Assembly: GCA_014904985.1 (NCBI GenBank)
Contig: MU128990.1
Location: forward strand, 173,053-237,052
From: Hydnum rufescens UP504
Lineage: Eukaryota; Basidiomycota; Agaricomycetes; Cantharellales; Hydnaceae
Length of the DNA: 64,000 bases
Reading direction: 5' to 3'
Made by a program: the position numbers and the translations under genes. Positions 45,257 to 57,914 of the stretch are shown in pieces; the stretch's first letter is position 1, and every line of letters begins with the position of its first letter. The notes under the pieces are model-generated. The model saw only the letters and a list, made by a program, of their open reading frames with translations, was not told the DNA's origin and searched no databases.

Positions 45257-47170
45257 TTACGACATCCCCAAGGTGCAACATATGTCTGAGATGGTCGGGC
45301 GACGAGCGGGCTCTGGATCCCAGCTAAGCCCCAAGAATTCCAGATTATGATGAGAAGTGATGGTTTCGATCTTGTACGGGGATTCACCCTCACAGATAGC
45401 GCGAACTATCGGAGCGATATTCTTATACCAGGCGAATGGGAGATCTCCAGTCATAATCTACAAGGCGGCGGGGTGGAATAAGATTGGGGCCACATTGCCG
45501 GAACCGTTAAGTGCAAACCTGAACATATGTGCACGCGTACGCATATACATCGCTTCGAGGACTTCGGAAATCACCGTTGAACTGTTCTGGGGCCATGAAA
45601 GGAAGTGTGCCACAAATGGAGGAAGTTGTGAAACCAGTCATGTCCCGTATCATGGACAGACCAAAGTCACACAAAGCCGCACGTCCATCGCTTGCAACAA
45701 CAACATTGGCCTACAAGGACAGGTTAGGATGAATGCACTGGTAGTACTAGGAGCAGATGATTATCGAACCCCTTTCAAGTCACCATGTGTAATCGGCGGG
45801 TCTTGCTCGTGGAGATATCGGAGCCCCCTTGCCACATCTTCACACTGAGCACTTTCGTAAGAACACCAAATGAGAACGCATGAAAGACTCTGGCATTACC
45901 AATGGCTCGCGTGGTGCGTTGGGGACTCGTCGGATATACTGGAGAACATTACCTTGTGAGTACCAAGGCGAAACAAAACCAGGCCCGATTTCCCTGAGAC
46001 GAGGCCAATATCACGCCCCAATTCCCCTGAGAAGAGGCCAAGAAGAGGCACGATATTGGGATGTTTCAGTGACATCCATACTCGTACTTCGCGTTTCAAC
46101 CTCTATGAAATAATGGTATCAATGGGATTCCGCTGACGATCGTTCCATAATACCTTGAGAGTTTTATCCACGCGTTCATTCTCCGGGGCCCACGGCCAAA
46201 ACACCTTCAGGGCAACCTAGTTCAAGAGGAAGGCTATAGTGGAACCAAAGATTCACAAGATTCTTGCACCCACCTTGGTGAGACTCCCTTGAGACTCCTC
46301 CCTATCAGCACAGAACACCAAGGAGCATCGCCCATGAACGACCAGGGTCTTGTTGTGTATTTCATGAGTGAGGTCGGGAACTACGGAGTCAGGCAGGGAT
46401 TCCGTGTCATTCGACAGGCACGACTTGGGGACGTCTCCGTCTGCGCAACGAGCTGAGCCCTGCGATCTGGCGTCGCTCGCGCCTATGGGGTTTGGCAAGG
46501 CCGAGGAGCGGATGGGGCTCAAGGGAGTGCGACCGGATTGAAGGAAAGCATCAGACTTGTCACTTGAAGAAGAGGGGGCTTAACAGGCGCGATAAGAGGG
46601 AAAAGACGAGATGCAGGTGAACTTCTCTCCGTGACCGAAGATGGATCACATTGTTCAGAGGAAGTATTGTTCGCATCACGGATGTCACCGCCTAGGCCGT
46701 GGCTCTTGGGTGTATCGCTCGAAGGGGTGGTGCTTGCGAATTTATCAGAGGTATCTCGGCGTGTGGATGCGGAGGGGACATTCGATGCCGAACTGGAAGA
46801 AGATAAACAACATTCTCCACTAAACGGGTCATTCAGACGATGGGTGTGACCTCCATTCAAACCGGAGCCGTCGTCGTCGTCGGCTGTGGCTAATGTCGCG
46901 GAGGGGTAAATGGCCCATGGGGCCCGTAGGTCAAGAGGATTTCTGCATGAACGAATGTTGAGCAGGTTGCATTGTCAGGACGAGCATGACGTACTTGGAT
47001 GGGACTGGGGACTGCAAGCCCGAATCTTCCATTATTATTGACTTGTGCCCACTGGAATCATCTGCAATGGCTTGCGAGCAGGAAAAGGGTTTCGATAGTG
47101 CGGGAGAAGATATCTCTGTCTGCGAGCCTTCAAGGGGAATATCTAATAAGGTGCGGGTAGACATTATCAT
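45257..47170 (-). pseudogene. Kinase K1, tyrosine-kinase-like, one frameshift
   Basis: K1 would be a tyrosine-kinase-like Ser/Thr kinase. The N-terminal half (ATG at 47170) is Ser/Pro/Thr-rich and low in complexity, with an intron at about 46946-46999. It ends in VVPDLTHEIHNKTLVVHG, the lead-in to the glycine loop. The kinase exons follow with KREVRVWMSLKHPNIVPLL, THGDLKG, CDFGLSMIRD, MAPEQF and the C-lobe (SWDPEPARRPTISDI). Near 45985 one base is missing compared with the paralogues (AGGCCCGATTT against AGGCCCCAATTT), which shifts the frame in the third kinase exon. It pairs head to head with K2 and matches K6 closely. Confidence 0.75.
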
Positions 47171-47400
47171 GCGCCCCCGGGACTTGGAAAGAGGGAAGAG
47201 CGAGGGATATGAGGGAGAGAGAGGACGGGCCGGAGGAGGGAGAGAGAAGACGGGCCAGAGGAGGGAGAGAGACGACGGAGATAAGGGAGAGAGACAACCG
47301 GGAAGATGAGAAAGGATCAAGAAGATGACGAAAGAAACGATGAGGAAGATGACGAGAGAAACGATGAGGAAGGTGACGGGGAGAAACGACCAGGGACGTA
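47140..47400. repeat. Purine-rich tract between divergent kinases K1 and K2
   Basis: On the plus strand the sequence is almost pure A/G with GAGGGAGAGAGA and GATGAGGAAGATGACG units. It overlaps the 5' end of K1 and its upstream side. The equivalent place between K6 and K7 (61190-61375) is also purine-rich. Confidence 0.8.
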
Positions 47401-47967
47401 ACAGAAAGAACTGAGGAATATTGAGGAACGCCAACTCGTATGAGTGTAAACCATACGAGGCCTTTCCCACCTGCAATTTTCCTCAGAGCACAAGAGGCAA
47501 GGATGCCTCATTCGAGGCGCTTACATCCATTCGGGATAGAAATGGATGGCGGTGAAATTGGTCCATTCAAATTAATATGCCTTATTATGAGGCTACCCCT
47601 CAAATGTAGGCGAGCTCGCACATCTCGATGGGCCTTGGGTGGCTGCTTCCAGGCTACCGCCACTGCTGCCACTCAGCAGCTGGCATAGAGTTTTCGGGGC
47701 GGGGTCACGGTCACAGCCACATAGTCACGCCAATTTGTGAGAGGTGAAATACAATTCAACTTAAGTATTACATAATGATTTCTGGAGTTGGAATTCTCTC
47801 ACGCAATTGCAAAGAGCTGTGCCTAGCTGCGCTTATGACTCCTCTGGGGCCCACGAAACTCACAAGCGACAGCCTCCTCTGCCCATTGATATACGCTGTC
47901 TTCCCGCGCGCCCAGTATCCCTCAACTCGTCCTCCCTCACTCTGCAGACATCATTCCAAGGTTTATA

Positions 47968-49373
47968 ATGAGCACAAGCACGCTCGCGCCTGATCTTGTC
48001 CTCCCGGGCTCACAGGCGAATCTACATGGTCCCGCAAGGGCAAGAGATCTGGGAGACTTTATGGAAGCTACGCGGGGACAGCGGATTGACTCTGACACCT
48101 GCAAGCTCTTAACCGTTCCCCCTTCCGGGGGGATTGCCGACTCGCCTTCCCATGGAACTTCCATGCTGGGGACCCCCGTTCGATGCCCCGACTATACACG
48201 GGTCAGAAATGTGGAGACAGGTGCAGATGTCCCCGGCTCATTCCTGTTGGATTATATCCAATTCCTGCCTGACTTTGTAGTCCCCGACCTCACTTGTGAA
48301 ATATACAACAAGACCTTGGTTGCTAGCAATGGATATTGCTTACACCTCCGTGCTTATAGGAAGGAGTCCCAAGGGAGCCCTACTAAAGTAGGCGTGAGAG
48401 TCTTGTGAATTCTTTGGGTCCCCTACAGCCCTCCTCTTGGACTAGGTTGCGGTGAAGATCTTTCGGGTTGTACTTGGCGAAATTCTCAAGGTATTACGGA
48501 ACCGTTATGATCTGGGATCCCATTGATACAACTGTTCCACAGGCGTTGAAGCGGGAACTGCGAGTATGGAAGTCCTTGAATCATCGGAACATTGTGCCTC
48601 TTCTGGGCCTCGTCTCAGAGAAATTGGGGCCTGGTCTTGTTACGCCTTGGTACTCCAATGGTAATATTCTTCAGTATCTCCGACGAGTTCCAAACGTGAA
48701 ACGCGAGCCATTGGTAATGCTCAAGTGCTTTCGTGACTTCTCATTTTATGTTCTTACCGAAGTGCTTAGTGCGAAGACGTGGCGAGGGGGCTCCGATATC
48801 TCCACGAGCAAGACCCGCCGATTATACACGGAGACATTAGAGGGGTTTGATACTCTGATGTTCCAAGCACTATATACTCTCTAACCTGTTCTTCTAGGCC
48901 AACATTCTTGTTGCAATGGATGGACGGGCTGTCTTGTGCGATTTTGGCCTAGCGAGAATACTGGACAGTGGTCCGGCTGGTTTTCCGTCCTTCACCATTG
49001 GTTGTACACTCCGTTTCAAGGCTCCGGAGGAATTTGCCAACGATCTGGAAGGTGGAAGCATTCCAACAGATGTTTACTCCTATGCGTGCATATACGCTCA
49101 GGTCTGCACTCCCTAGTCTGTTGTGATTGTTTGAAATTCTTACTCCCTATCTACCTCTAGATTATGACCGGGGAGCCTCCATTCCATTGGCATAGGACCG
49201 ACCCCCCGATAATGCGGGCTATCTGCAGGGGTGAACTTCCGTACAAGATTGATTCCATCGTTTCCCGCCATGATCTTGGGTTCCTGGGACCTAGCTGGGA
49301 TGCTGATCCGTCTTGTCGCCCCACCATGTCACACATATCTCGTATATTGGGAATTCCAGAGGGTGCTCCTTGA
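47968..49373 (+). CDS. Kinase K2, tyrosine-kinase-like, intact frame
   Basis: Six exons fit exactly in phase: 47968-48387, 48446-48490, 48543-48713, 48770-48844, 48898-49101 and 49161-49373, encoding about 375 residues. All introns are 51-59 nt and GT-AG. The protein has a short 110-residue N-terminal region, then the kinase domain. That has the beta-3 lysine in VAVKI, the catalytic loop IIHGDIRGANILV (Asp and Asn kept), CDFGLA, KAPEEF and a full C-lobe ending GIPEGAP. The glycine loop is odd: NGYCLHLRAY replaces the GGYSLVFRAD of its paralogues, so ATP binding may be weak and it could be a pseudokinase. It is divergent from K1 and followed by a questin-oxidase-like gene. ATG 47968 is the first in frame. 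Confidence 0.8.
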
Positions 49374-49894
49374 GCCTATGATCCTTCCGTTTATATGTCT
49401 GTGTAGGACACGACTCACCTTTCTGGCTGGCTGAGGCGGTCGTCGTATGGGAATAACCTTCTTGGTCCAGGATCACTGAAGGTATTCCTTACTTGCCCCT
49501 GCGCACAGCGCCCGATGTACAACTTGATCTTTCCCGTGGATGACTACTAATGATATTTATTTGCGAGGGACATGGTCGGTATAGCCACTAAGAGCCGTAA
49601 TGAACCCGTTGTACTAACGTCTTGGACTATGTCATGATTTCTCATTCTCCAGGTGACTTGTTTGTAAACAGCATCGGGACACTTGGGTAATAACTTTGAA
49701 GAATTTTAACCAAAGCAACTGCACACCATAGTAGTGATATAGCATAGTTAGATACTGGTTCATGTTAGATTTGGGTGATACTCGATAAGGAGGGCCTCGA
49801 AACATGCCAGGAATTGTAAACAGAGCATTTCGGAGTTCTCCTTGAACGTTGGCACCCGTTTGTTTGGCAAGTCGTTACTTAGCTGTGCTCATCC
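49374..49894. other. Spacer K2 - questin oxidase, duplicated at 63190-63690
   Basis: No gene is seen. The sequence is closely similar to the spacer after K7 (for example GGAATTGTAAACAGAGC in both), which shows that the duplication spans both genes. Confidence 0.7.
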
Positions 49895-51736
49895 ATGGCT
49901 TCGGTTTCCACTCTCGATCTTGACTGGTTCTTCTCTGCGCCTTCTCGTTCCCCCCCTTCCCCGCTTTGTCCACCCACTCTCGCCGGCCATGCGGATGACT
50001 CTGTTCAGACCCTCAGAATCCTTCTCAAACTCAACTTCCAAAATCACCACATCTTCATAAACGAGCTTGGTTTTCACAAGTCCCCATCGTTCTCTCTTTA
50101 TATTTCTCTTGGATCACTCATTAGCAATCCTATAGTCATATGCTACATCACTTATTTGCCAAATTTGCCCTGGGAGCCAACTCAAATTTACTGAAGGCCA
50201 TCTACGAACATGATAGGGCGATGCTGCTTCCAGCGATTCCTTCTCCAGATTTTATTACCCCAGTGAACTATATCGGCCATCTCGGGGACCCGAAATACTA
50301 CCAGTCCTATTATGCCTTCTTCGCATCACGCCTACAGGAGAAAGGTGTCTCTAAGACTTTGGAGGAGTACATCTATTCCAGAAAGGCCAACTATGACGAC
50401 CAGCATGGGAATAACCAGCCAAAGATGTTCAGCCGTTTCCTTGGAGGCCTCTACCATCCCATGATTCACCTCGGCTACGGTCTCGAATTTGGCGTGGTGG
50501 GTGTGGTAGCAGGAGGTAGGCACCGTATGTTTCTTTGTAGTCGCGAACCACTACTCATGAAGTTATTGGGGCAGCCTTGGCTGAAATGGCTGTCCATGAA
50601 ACCCATATATCTCCTCTCATTCCGGCCTCTTCCTGGGATGATGAAGGTCTCCTTGGAGAAATTAGCCTGGCCTCTCGCATGACGTCACTGAGCTTAGGCC
50701 ATACGGCCCCTGAACTCAATGATGTCTCTCCTGCCCCGTCGTCGCGCACGGAGGAAATTTCCTTGTTCAATATCCTCGCAATGATCCAGCGAGATGAGTC
50801 GATGACCACCCAAGCCGTCGGCATTACTGAAATTACCAGGACGAGCCATTACGAAGTTGTGGACAAATTACAAGGGGCATTACTCAAGGAAGTACGATTC
50901 AGGATTATGTCGTCGTTGATTGTGGCTGACTTGCTTGTTGTACATCATTACAGGTACGCCACTATGTGGACCTTGAACATCGCCCAGGGCACTGCTGACG
51001 ATCGCGAAGTTGAACGTAAAATTGAAGAATTCGCGTTCGTGGTGACTCTCATGTACGGAGTTGGGGGGTGGAGGACTAACGAAGAGCGGCCTTTCCGTGC
51101 AGACTTTGCATTGTACGTGGCTTCCTCCCTCTCCCTCTCTCTCCGGCAGTACACTTACCATTCGCGTTCATTCGAAGGATGCATTTGGTTACATCCTCGC
51201 TCTTCTTTCCTGCAATAGTGGCTTACTTCCCTCCACATGCCATTCGACTCCTATTCCGTTCATATCTTTGCACGGCCTTGGCATTGTGGATCACGAAACA
51301 AAAGCCGGCCCTCCGTATCAAGGAATTCATGAAGTCCACTTCTATTTCCCCGCAAGATCCCAACGCCGCCCTAAAATTATCACACAAACCGGTCAAGGAC
51401 ACTTTGACGCCAGAGACAGTGACCCCAAACCCGTGGCTCGCCATCGTCCCGAGCGTCCTCGAGCATCCCGACGACCATTTGTGCAAGATTATGCGTTCTC
51501 TGATGCATTGGGCCAATCTGTTTGGATCCAGACCCGCAGGTTATTGGGCTGGAGGGAAGGCCAAACTTGAGGGCATCGAGGCGCTGGACGGGACTCTCTT
51601 CCTCCGGGTCGCGGGGTTGACTATGGGAGAACTTGGGTGGGCAAAGGAAGGCCAGGACGTAGGTGAATGGGATCATTCCCTTCCCCCAGGGATCCCGGCA
51701 CGTGTCCATGCCGCCAGATTCGGGCAGAGTCATTGA
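49895..51736 (+). CDS. Questin-oxidase-like protein (DUF4243 family)
   Basis: The family includes the Baeyer-Villiger-type questin oxidase of anthraquinone breakdown in ascomycetes. Substrates in basidiomycetes are unknown. The ATG at 49895 starts MASVSTLDLDWFF. Exon 2 has the family signature HHLFAKFALGA, PVNYIGHLGDPKYYQSYYAF and LYHPMIHLGYGLEFGVVG. An intron (about 50514-50574, GTAGGC...GGGCAG) leads to ALAEMAVHETHISPL. A third intron ends at TTACAG near 50952, and a fourth (about 51115-51178) joins FRADFAL to MHLVTSSLFFPAIV. The last exon has HPDDHLCKIMRSLMHW and stops at 51736. All joins keep the frame. The first intron donor (GTCCCC) is weak and its place less certain. A second, frameshifted copy starts at 63691. 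Confidence 0.8.
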
Positions 51737-52683
51737 ATGCTAAAAACAGAATGTAGTAAGTGCGGGTCGGTGTAGCAATAACTTGATGTCAACTGTTCAA
51801 TGTGCATTTTCGACTTAAGCGAAAAACGAGTCAATGCGAGGTTACAATTACCGCCCCCAAGTTATAATCCATGAAACATGACAATGATGTCGGCCTGCTG
51901 GGGTCCCCTGTGCCAACTGTCCATTCGTTCGTATCTGACTTCTTGTGATATCATAGGGAGAAGCCAGGGATGAGAAGACACTACGGCCATTAGCAACTCT
52001 GTTGGGATGAATTTTCTGAGAGAGATGAAAACTGTCTATAGTCGAATACCCTCATGATTTCTTTATTATTTCGTGTTCATACAAGAGACGAGAATAACAT
52101 TTGGTGGTGTTGAGTCACGAATCAATTGGTCTGCTGATGTTTGCATCCGACTCAACATCTGTGGCGCCTAACAAGTTTAGGCTACCGCCAGCCTCCATCT
52201 CGTCCATTGTGATTGTTATGCCTGTAGTTGTGATGGCGCTCGCTTTCTACTAGCCTTCCAGTCATCTGAGCCTCCTTGACAGTAGCTGCCCCTGCTCACT
52301 CTATTCTTGATAGCCCCTTTCTTAACCCCTCCCGCCCTCGCAGCCGGCGCCCATTTTCAAGCAGGCGTCTTTTCCATAGGTTGTTAGATATGCATTCCAA
52401 ATCTATGAAAGCTTCAGCGCCTCGATATTAATCAACGCTCGCGCATAGCTTTACAAATAATCTGGGAGCGGTTCAAACAAGGCTTTAGTCCACACCCAAG
52501 TGTACCAAACCTATTTCCGAGCCTCCTGGAGAATGACATCAATCCAAGGTGTCAGTACGATAGGGCTCGTTACTGCTCCAAGTCGCTGAATGACTAATAT
52601 GAGAAGTCCCTTGTGAGGAGATACGGCCCAGAGTTTACCACAAAGGGATGGAGGCCATTTATTAGGGACGAATCACTTGACAA
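51737..52683. other. Intergenic, nothing recognised
   Basis: No open frame with splice or domain support. No repeat shared with the rest of the window was noticed. Confidence 0.5.
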
Positions 52684-52843
52684 TCAACTGTTACATGCAG
52701 TGCTGCATCGGGGGTGACGTAGCGCAGAATCAGGAATGAGATCAATAAAGATACCCAGGCACAAGTAAAGGAAATGTTCCTGGACCAATGAGGGATCCGT
52801 GCAGCAACTGCCTGGGTCTTCCAGAAAAAACGCCAGGTATGTC

Positions 52844-54349
52844 TTATAAACAGACGGGTCTAGGGGACGACAAATGTTCCTCTGGAATTCCCAAGGCGTC
52901 ACATATGTGTGACATGGTAGGGCGACAAGTGGGATCAGCATCCCAACTAGGCTCCAGGAATCCAGTATTATGACGGGAAACGATGGAGTCAATTCTGTAC
53001 GGAAGTTCACCCCCACAGATAGCGCGCATTATCGGAGGGTCGGTTTTATGCCAGTGGAACGGGGGGTCCCCGGTCATAATCTATGAAGATGGATGGAGAG
53101 TGAGAATCACAGCCAATCGCAACATTTGGGGAGTGCACACCTGAGCGTATGTGCACGCATAGGAGTAAACATCTCTGGAATACTTCCACCTTCCAGATCC
53201 TCGACAAATTCCTCTGGAGCCTTAGAACGGAGTTACTGCCAAGGACGAATGACGTGAACCCAGTCGGACCACTGTCTAGTATTACAGACAGGCCAAAATC
53301 GCACAAGGCAGCGCGTCCATCCATTGCGACAAGAATGTTGGCCTACACGGACAGGTTAGAGAGTATACAGTGGTCAGGGAATCTGAGTATCGAACCCCTT
53401 TCAAGTCTCCATGTATAATCGGTGGATCTTGCTTGTGAGATATCGGAGCCCACTCGCCACGTCTTCGCACTAAACGCTTTCGTAAGAACACAAAATGAGA
53501 AGTTACGAAAGGGCTTCGCATTACCAATGGCTCGCGTCGCACGTTGGGAACCCGTCGGATATACTGGAGAATACTGCCATGCGTGTACCAAGGTGTAACA
53601 AGACCAGGCCCCAATTTCCCTGAGACGAGGCCAAGAAGAGGCACGATGTTCGCATGATTCAGCGACTTCCATACTCGCGCTTCCCGTTTCAACCTCTACG
53701 GAACAGTCGTATCAATGGGATTCCAGCTGATAGTCGTCTAATAATACCTTGAGAGTTTTACCCCCGCGTTCATTCTCTAGACGTGGTATTCGAAGGATCT
53801 TAACGGCAACCTAGTTCGAGAGGAAGGCTATAGCGGTCCCAAGATTCGCAAGACTCTTGCACCTACTTTGGTCAAGCTCCCTTGAGACTTTCTCCTGTCA
53901 GCACGGAACACTAAGGAATGTCCTCCACTAGCGATCAAGGGTCTTGAAGAGTATTTCACGAGTTATGTCATGAACTATGAAGTGAGGCAGGAATTGCGTA
54001 TTATTTGATAAGAATAAGTTGAGGATATCCGCACCTGTTTCCAGATTCCCAACACGCGTGGTCTTGTCTGACGAGCCGGATGATGACGATGGCGATGACG
54101 ATGTGGCGGAAGGAATTTGCTTAGTGGGCCGCACGGCATACTCACCAGAGCAGCCCACGGCCCCCAAGAAGAGGGAACGGACGCCGCTCCTGAAGGAAAG
54201 GGTAACTGGTTGCTGTCGGCAGTGTCAATCTGCATCCTCATTCCTAGCTTAAGTTCGAGGAAGTCCCCCAGATATGTCAGTGTTGCGCAAAGACATAGAT
54301 TCGACTTGGAGCCTGGGAGGTCAAGATTTCGCAGGAAGGTTGTATTCAT
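52844..54349 (-). pseudogene. Kinase K3, several frameshifts
   Basis: The N-terminal region (MNTTFLRNLDLPGSKSN, from 54349) is the K2 type. The kinase parts are recognisable: FIVHDITREI, NHANIVPLLGLVSGKLGPG, HGDLKG, CDFGLSVILDSG and the C-lobe SWDADPTCRPTMSHIC. Compared with K2, single bases are missing in the catalytic-loop exon (CTCACAAGCAAG against CTCCACGAGCAAG), in the activation segment (GGCAGTAACTCC) and just before the C-lobe (CCAGAGATG against CCAACAGATG). A frame change also lies near 54100. The C-terminal tail is longer than in K2 (EEHLSSPRPVCL). Confidence 0.75.
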
Positions 54350-54701
54350 GGTCAACCTTGGATGCTGCTCGTCTGTCGAGAGAGGGGAGATGGGTTCAGT
54401 TAGGCCCTGAGATACTTGGTACGCGGGAAGATGGACTAGACGAATGTTATAGCGCGAGGGGTTGTGGGTTATAGTCGCAAGGAAATATTGAACAAGGTCT
54501 ACACTATGAACAGAGTGCGTGGGTGCAAATGCGAGGACAGCCAAATGAGAACAAAAGGCGCCCGATAAACGCGCGCAGCAAGGCACACCATTTCGCAATT
54601 CTGAGACCCCTGACACTCTAATTTGCTATGCCCCTTTCATTATTTCAACTCTGTTTGCTGAAAACATCGATTGGAAAGTCGGCGTTTAAAGTATCGCGTT
54701 A

Positions 54702-55081
54702 CAGCACTACTTGAATCGATAGGGAATTTTCAATTTCCCATGATTTGCTTCAGCTGATTTATTTTGTGAGTGCCCGGGGTCCGCGATCTTTCGGGAGATG
54801 CCGCCTCCTGTTGCCTAGCAAGTGAACATGCCAGGAAACCGATGCCAAGGGGAGTGTCCGGTGCCAGGCCTGCAAGCCGTGTTCTGCGAGCATATTGGTG
54901 ATGGGGGCAAGTCATGGGCAGCTGCCTATGCCACGTGAGCTTGCTCAAAAATGGGCTAGCCGGCGGCTTGCGCGGGACCCCGGAACGAAAGTCACAAGAA
55001 CCAATTCAATCCTTCGGGAAAATCTTAGGAGCTCGTGTATCTCAACGAAATAAAGATTCCCTATCGATTCAAGTAGTGCTA
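54702..55081. mobile_element. Mariner-like MITE, 380 bp
   Basis: The ends CAGCACTACTTGAATCGATA and, reverse-complemented, TAGCACTACTTGAATCGATA match over about 29 bp and are flanked by TA (54700-54701 and 55082-55083). TA duplication and CA-rich ends fit the Tc1/mariner superfamily. It has no coding capacity. It separates the divergent kinases K3 and K4. Confidence 0.7.
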
Positions 55082-55442
55082 TAGTTCGAGATATACAGTA
55101 GTCAGGTACGCGCGCGCCAGCTACCTCGATGTAAAACTGCTTCGCGCAACTCCGTGCCTTGCTGCGCTTCGATCGAGCCCCTGTATTTCGATGAGCTTTG
55201 GCTCGCCCTCACCCACCCCCTGCCCTTCATACAGTGTAGGCCTCAATATTCTGTCACCATCGCCCACAACCCCTCCTGCCATAATACTCATCTGGTCTGT
55301 CTTCCTATAGGGCTCCTCAGTATTCCCTTGACATCATACCCCCTCTCCCTGTTTCCATCATTCCCTCGTCTTGTAGCATACGAAACATATCAAGACCTAC
55401 CTCAACTCGTCGTCCCCTCTTCACAAGTATCATCAGGGTTCA

Positions 55443-57264
55443 ATGATGCCTAACCCCACTCCCGCATTAGATCGTCCCCTAAAAAGCCTGAGCTCACATA
55501 TGCATGGACATAGTTTCGTGGAGCTGAAGCGAACCGGGTACTCAGAACTATTCGCGTTGTTGTCGCGTCAACCAACCAGTCCCCACTATTCGGAACGTCC
55601 CCGAGAGGATTCCAATAGCCACTCGCAAGCCGCGGATGATTCCAGCCAGCCCAACCCAATGCAAGAAACGCCCCCGCTTTCCCCGGTCCAATTGTATGTC
55701 ATTTCCGTCGTGACAATGCAATTTATTCAGCATCTGTTCACACAGAGACGAAGTTGATCTCGCGTGGGGCCTGGGAGTCTGTTACCAGCGTGGGAGGAAT
55801 ACCAATTCCGTCCATTTTGGCGCACGCCAGGGCCTCATGGATACTATGGCAGTACACCCTCGACGCTGATGGTTCCTGTTCAAATGGAGGTCATACCCAT
55901 CTTCCTGGTGACAGATCTAGTGAAAGCAGGTGTTCGCCTTCCAAGTCTACGTCAAATCTTCCATCCACACCCACGCGCCGAGGCTCCTCCCGTCCATTCG
56001 CAAGCAGCACCCCTTCGAGTCATGTGCACAAGGACTGCAACGCTAGTGATGCGAACGGTACTCCCCGTGAGCAATGGGATCTATCTCTGGGCCTGGGGAG
56101 AAGTTCACCTGCCTCTGGTCGTCGCCCTTTTTACGCGCGGCTTAATCCACCCTCTTGGTTAAGCGGCAAGCCTGATGGCATCGACTCAGATGGGGGCGTC
56201 CGAGACCCAAGCATTAGGTTACATGATCAATACGCTCCCCCTCTCCTTCCATCTGTTCGCACTCCCTTGAACACTATCAACCCATTAGCTTTGTCAAAGT
56301 CCACGGGTGGGAGCGACGCTCGATCACGGAGCTCAGTTCGTTACAAAGGCAGAGATGCCCCCGACCCCTTCCTGTCGAAGGATGGGCAGTTCCTGCCTGA
56401 CTTCGTGGTCCCTGACCTCACTCATGAAATACGCAATGAGACCTTGGTCGATAGGGGAGGATATTCCTTAGTGTTCCGTGCTGATAGGAAGAAGTCTCAA
56501 GGAAGCTCGACCAAAGTAGGTGCAAGAGTCTTGTGAATCTTTGGGACTGCTACAGTCTCCCTCTTGAACTAGGTTGCCGTGAAGATCCTTCGAAGTCCGG
56601 AGAATGAACGTGGGGATAAAATTCTCAAGGTATTATGAAACCATTGTCAGCTGGGATCCCATTGATACGAGCATCCCGTAGAGGTTGAAACGGGAAGCGC
56701 TCGTATGGAAGTCGCTGAATCATGTGAACATCGTGCCTCTGTTTGGCTTCATCTCAGGGAAATTGGGGCCCGGTCTTGTTTCACCTTGGTACTCAAAGGG
56801 TAATGTTCACCAGTATGTCCAACGAGTTCCCCACGTACGACGCGAACCATTGGTAATGCCGAAGTGGTTTTGTAAATGCTCATTTCGTGTTCTTACGAAA
56901 GCTCTTAGTGCGAAGATGTGGCGCGTGGGCTCCGATATCTCCACGAGCACGATCCGCCGATTATACACGGAGACTTGAAAGGGGTTCGATACTCAGATGT
57001 CCCGAGCATTGTATGCGTTCTAACCTGTCCTTTCAGGCTAATGTTCTTGTTGCGTTGAATGGACGCGCGGCCTTGTGCGATTTTGGCCTGTCTGTAAAAC
57101 TGGATGGTGATCCGACTGGTTTCACGTCCTCTGCCATTGGCGGTACACTTCGTTTCATGACCTACGAACAGTTGAACGGTAATCCAGGATTTCGAAGTCC
57201 TTCAGGTGACACATACGCATATGCCTGCACATATGGCTGCCAGGAGCCTCAGAAATTGTACTGA
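55443..57264 (+). pseudogene. Kinase K4, 3'-truncated
   Basis: The N-terminal region is long and Ser/Pro-rich (55443-55705, intron, then about 55760-56515), ending in VVPDLTHEIRNETLVDRGGY. The kinase exons follow with VAVKIL, NHVNIVPLFGFISGKLGPG, HDPPIIHGDLKG, ANVLVALNGRAALCDFGLSV and GGTLRFMTYEQL. The APE motif is changed to TYE. After YAYACTYG (about 57237) the homology stops and the frame ends at 57264 in unrelated A/T-rich sequence, so helices F to I of the C-lobe are lost. A degraded kinase lacking these is unlikely to be active. Confidence 0.7.
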
Positions 57265-57914
57265 GTAGTAGCTTCAGCTTTCCAAGGGGAAATTGAAAAA
57301 ACAAAAAACACCATCCTGAGTGAATGCAAAAGGAAGTATTCAAATAGTGGTGATTATGCAATCTGGGCACTCTGGTCCAGCATCCACACTGAGAACTTAC
57401 ACTGTCCTGAGGAGCATGGGTAGCAGCATCATTAGTTAGCTAAATGGATTTACAACAATGCATGCTATATTTTATGAGATATAAGAGGTATTTGAAGTGT
57501 GTAGAGACAAATGAACAAAGTGTTGTTCAAACAGTGGTGAATGACTGTATTTCTAACCAACCCCATTACAGTTACCTTGTCCAGACTCAATCTAAGAATC
57601 TGTGTTGACAATTTTTGCACTGCACAGCCACATCAGCATTAGCCGGCATAGTGACTACTTTTGTATGTCGAGTAATCGGAAATTCTAAAAAGGGAAATTC
57701 CTGACTTCTTGCGTGCACAAGGGCAGCTCGTATGGGGATAAATGGGGGGTTGGGATAATGTCTGAAAGAACCTAAAAGGAGATTTCCCAAACATCCTGCA
57801 TGCTTCCCGCCGGAGCATCGGGATGGGCGCTTAATTTGATCTCTCGACTTACGCGGGGCAATGCAAAACTAGTATTGATTCACTCCATATTAGCCACTAC
57901 AGCAACCAATAGGC
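57265..57914. other. Unrelated A/T-rich insertion between K4 and K5 relics
   Basis: This stretch has the base composition of the transposon region and no kinase similarity. It begins exactly where K4 homology ends, and K5 homology begins shortly after. An old transposon insertion with deletion of both kinase 3' ends would explain it. No termini were found. Confidence 0.45.
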
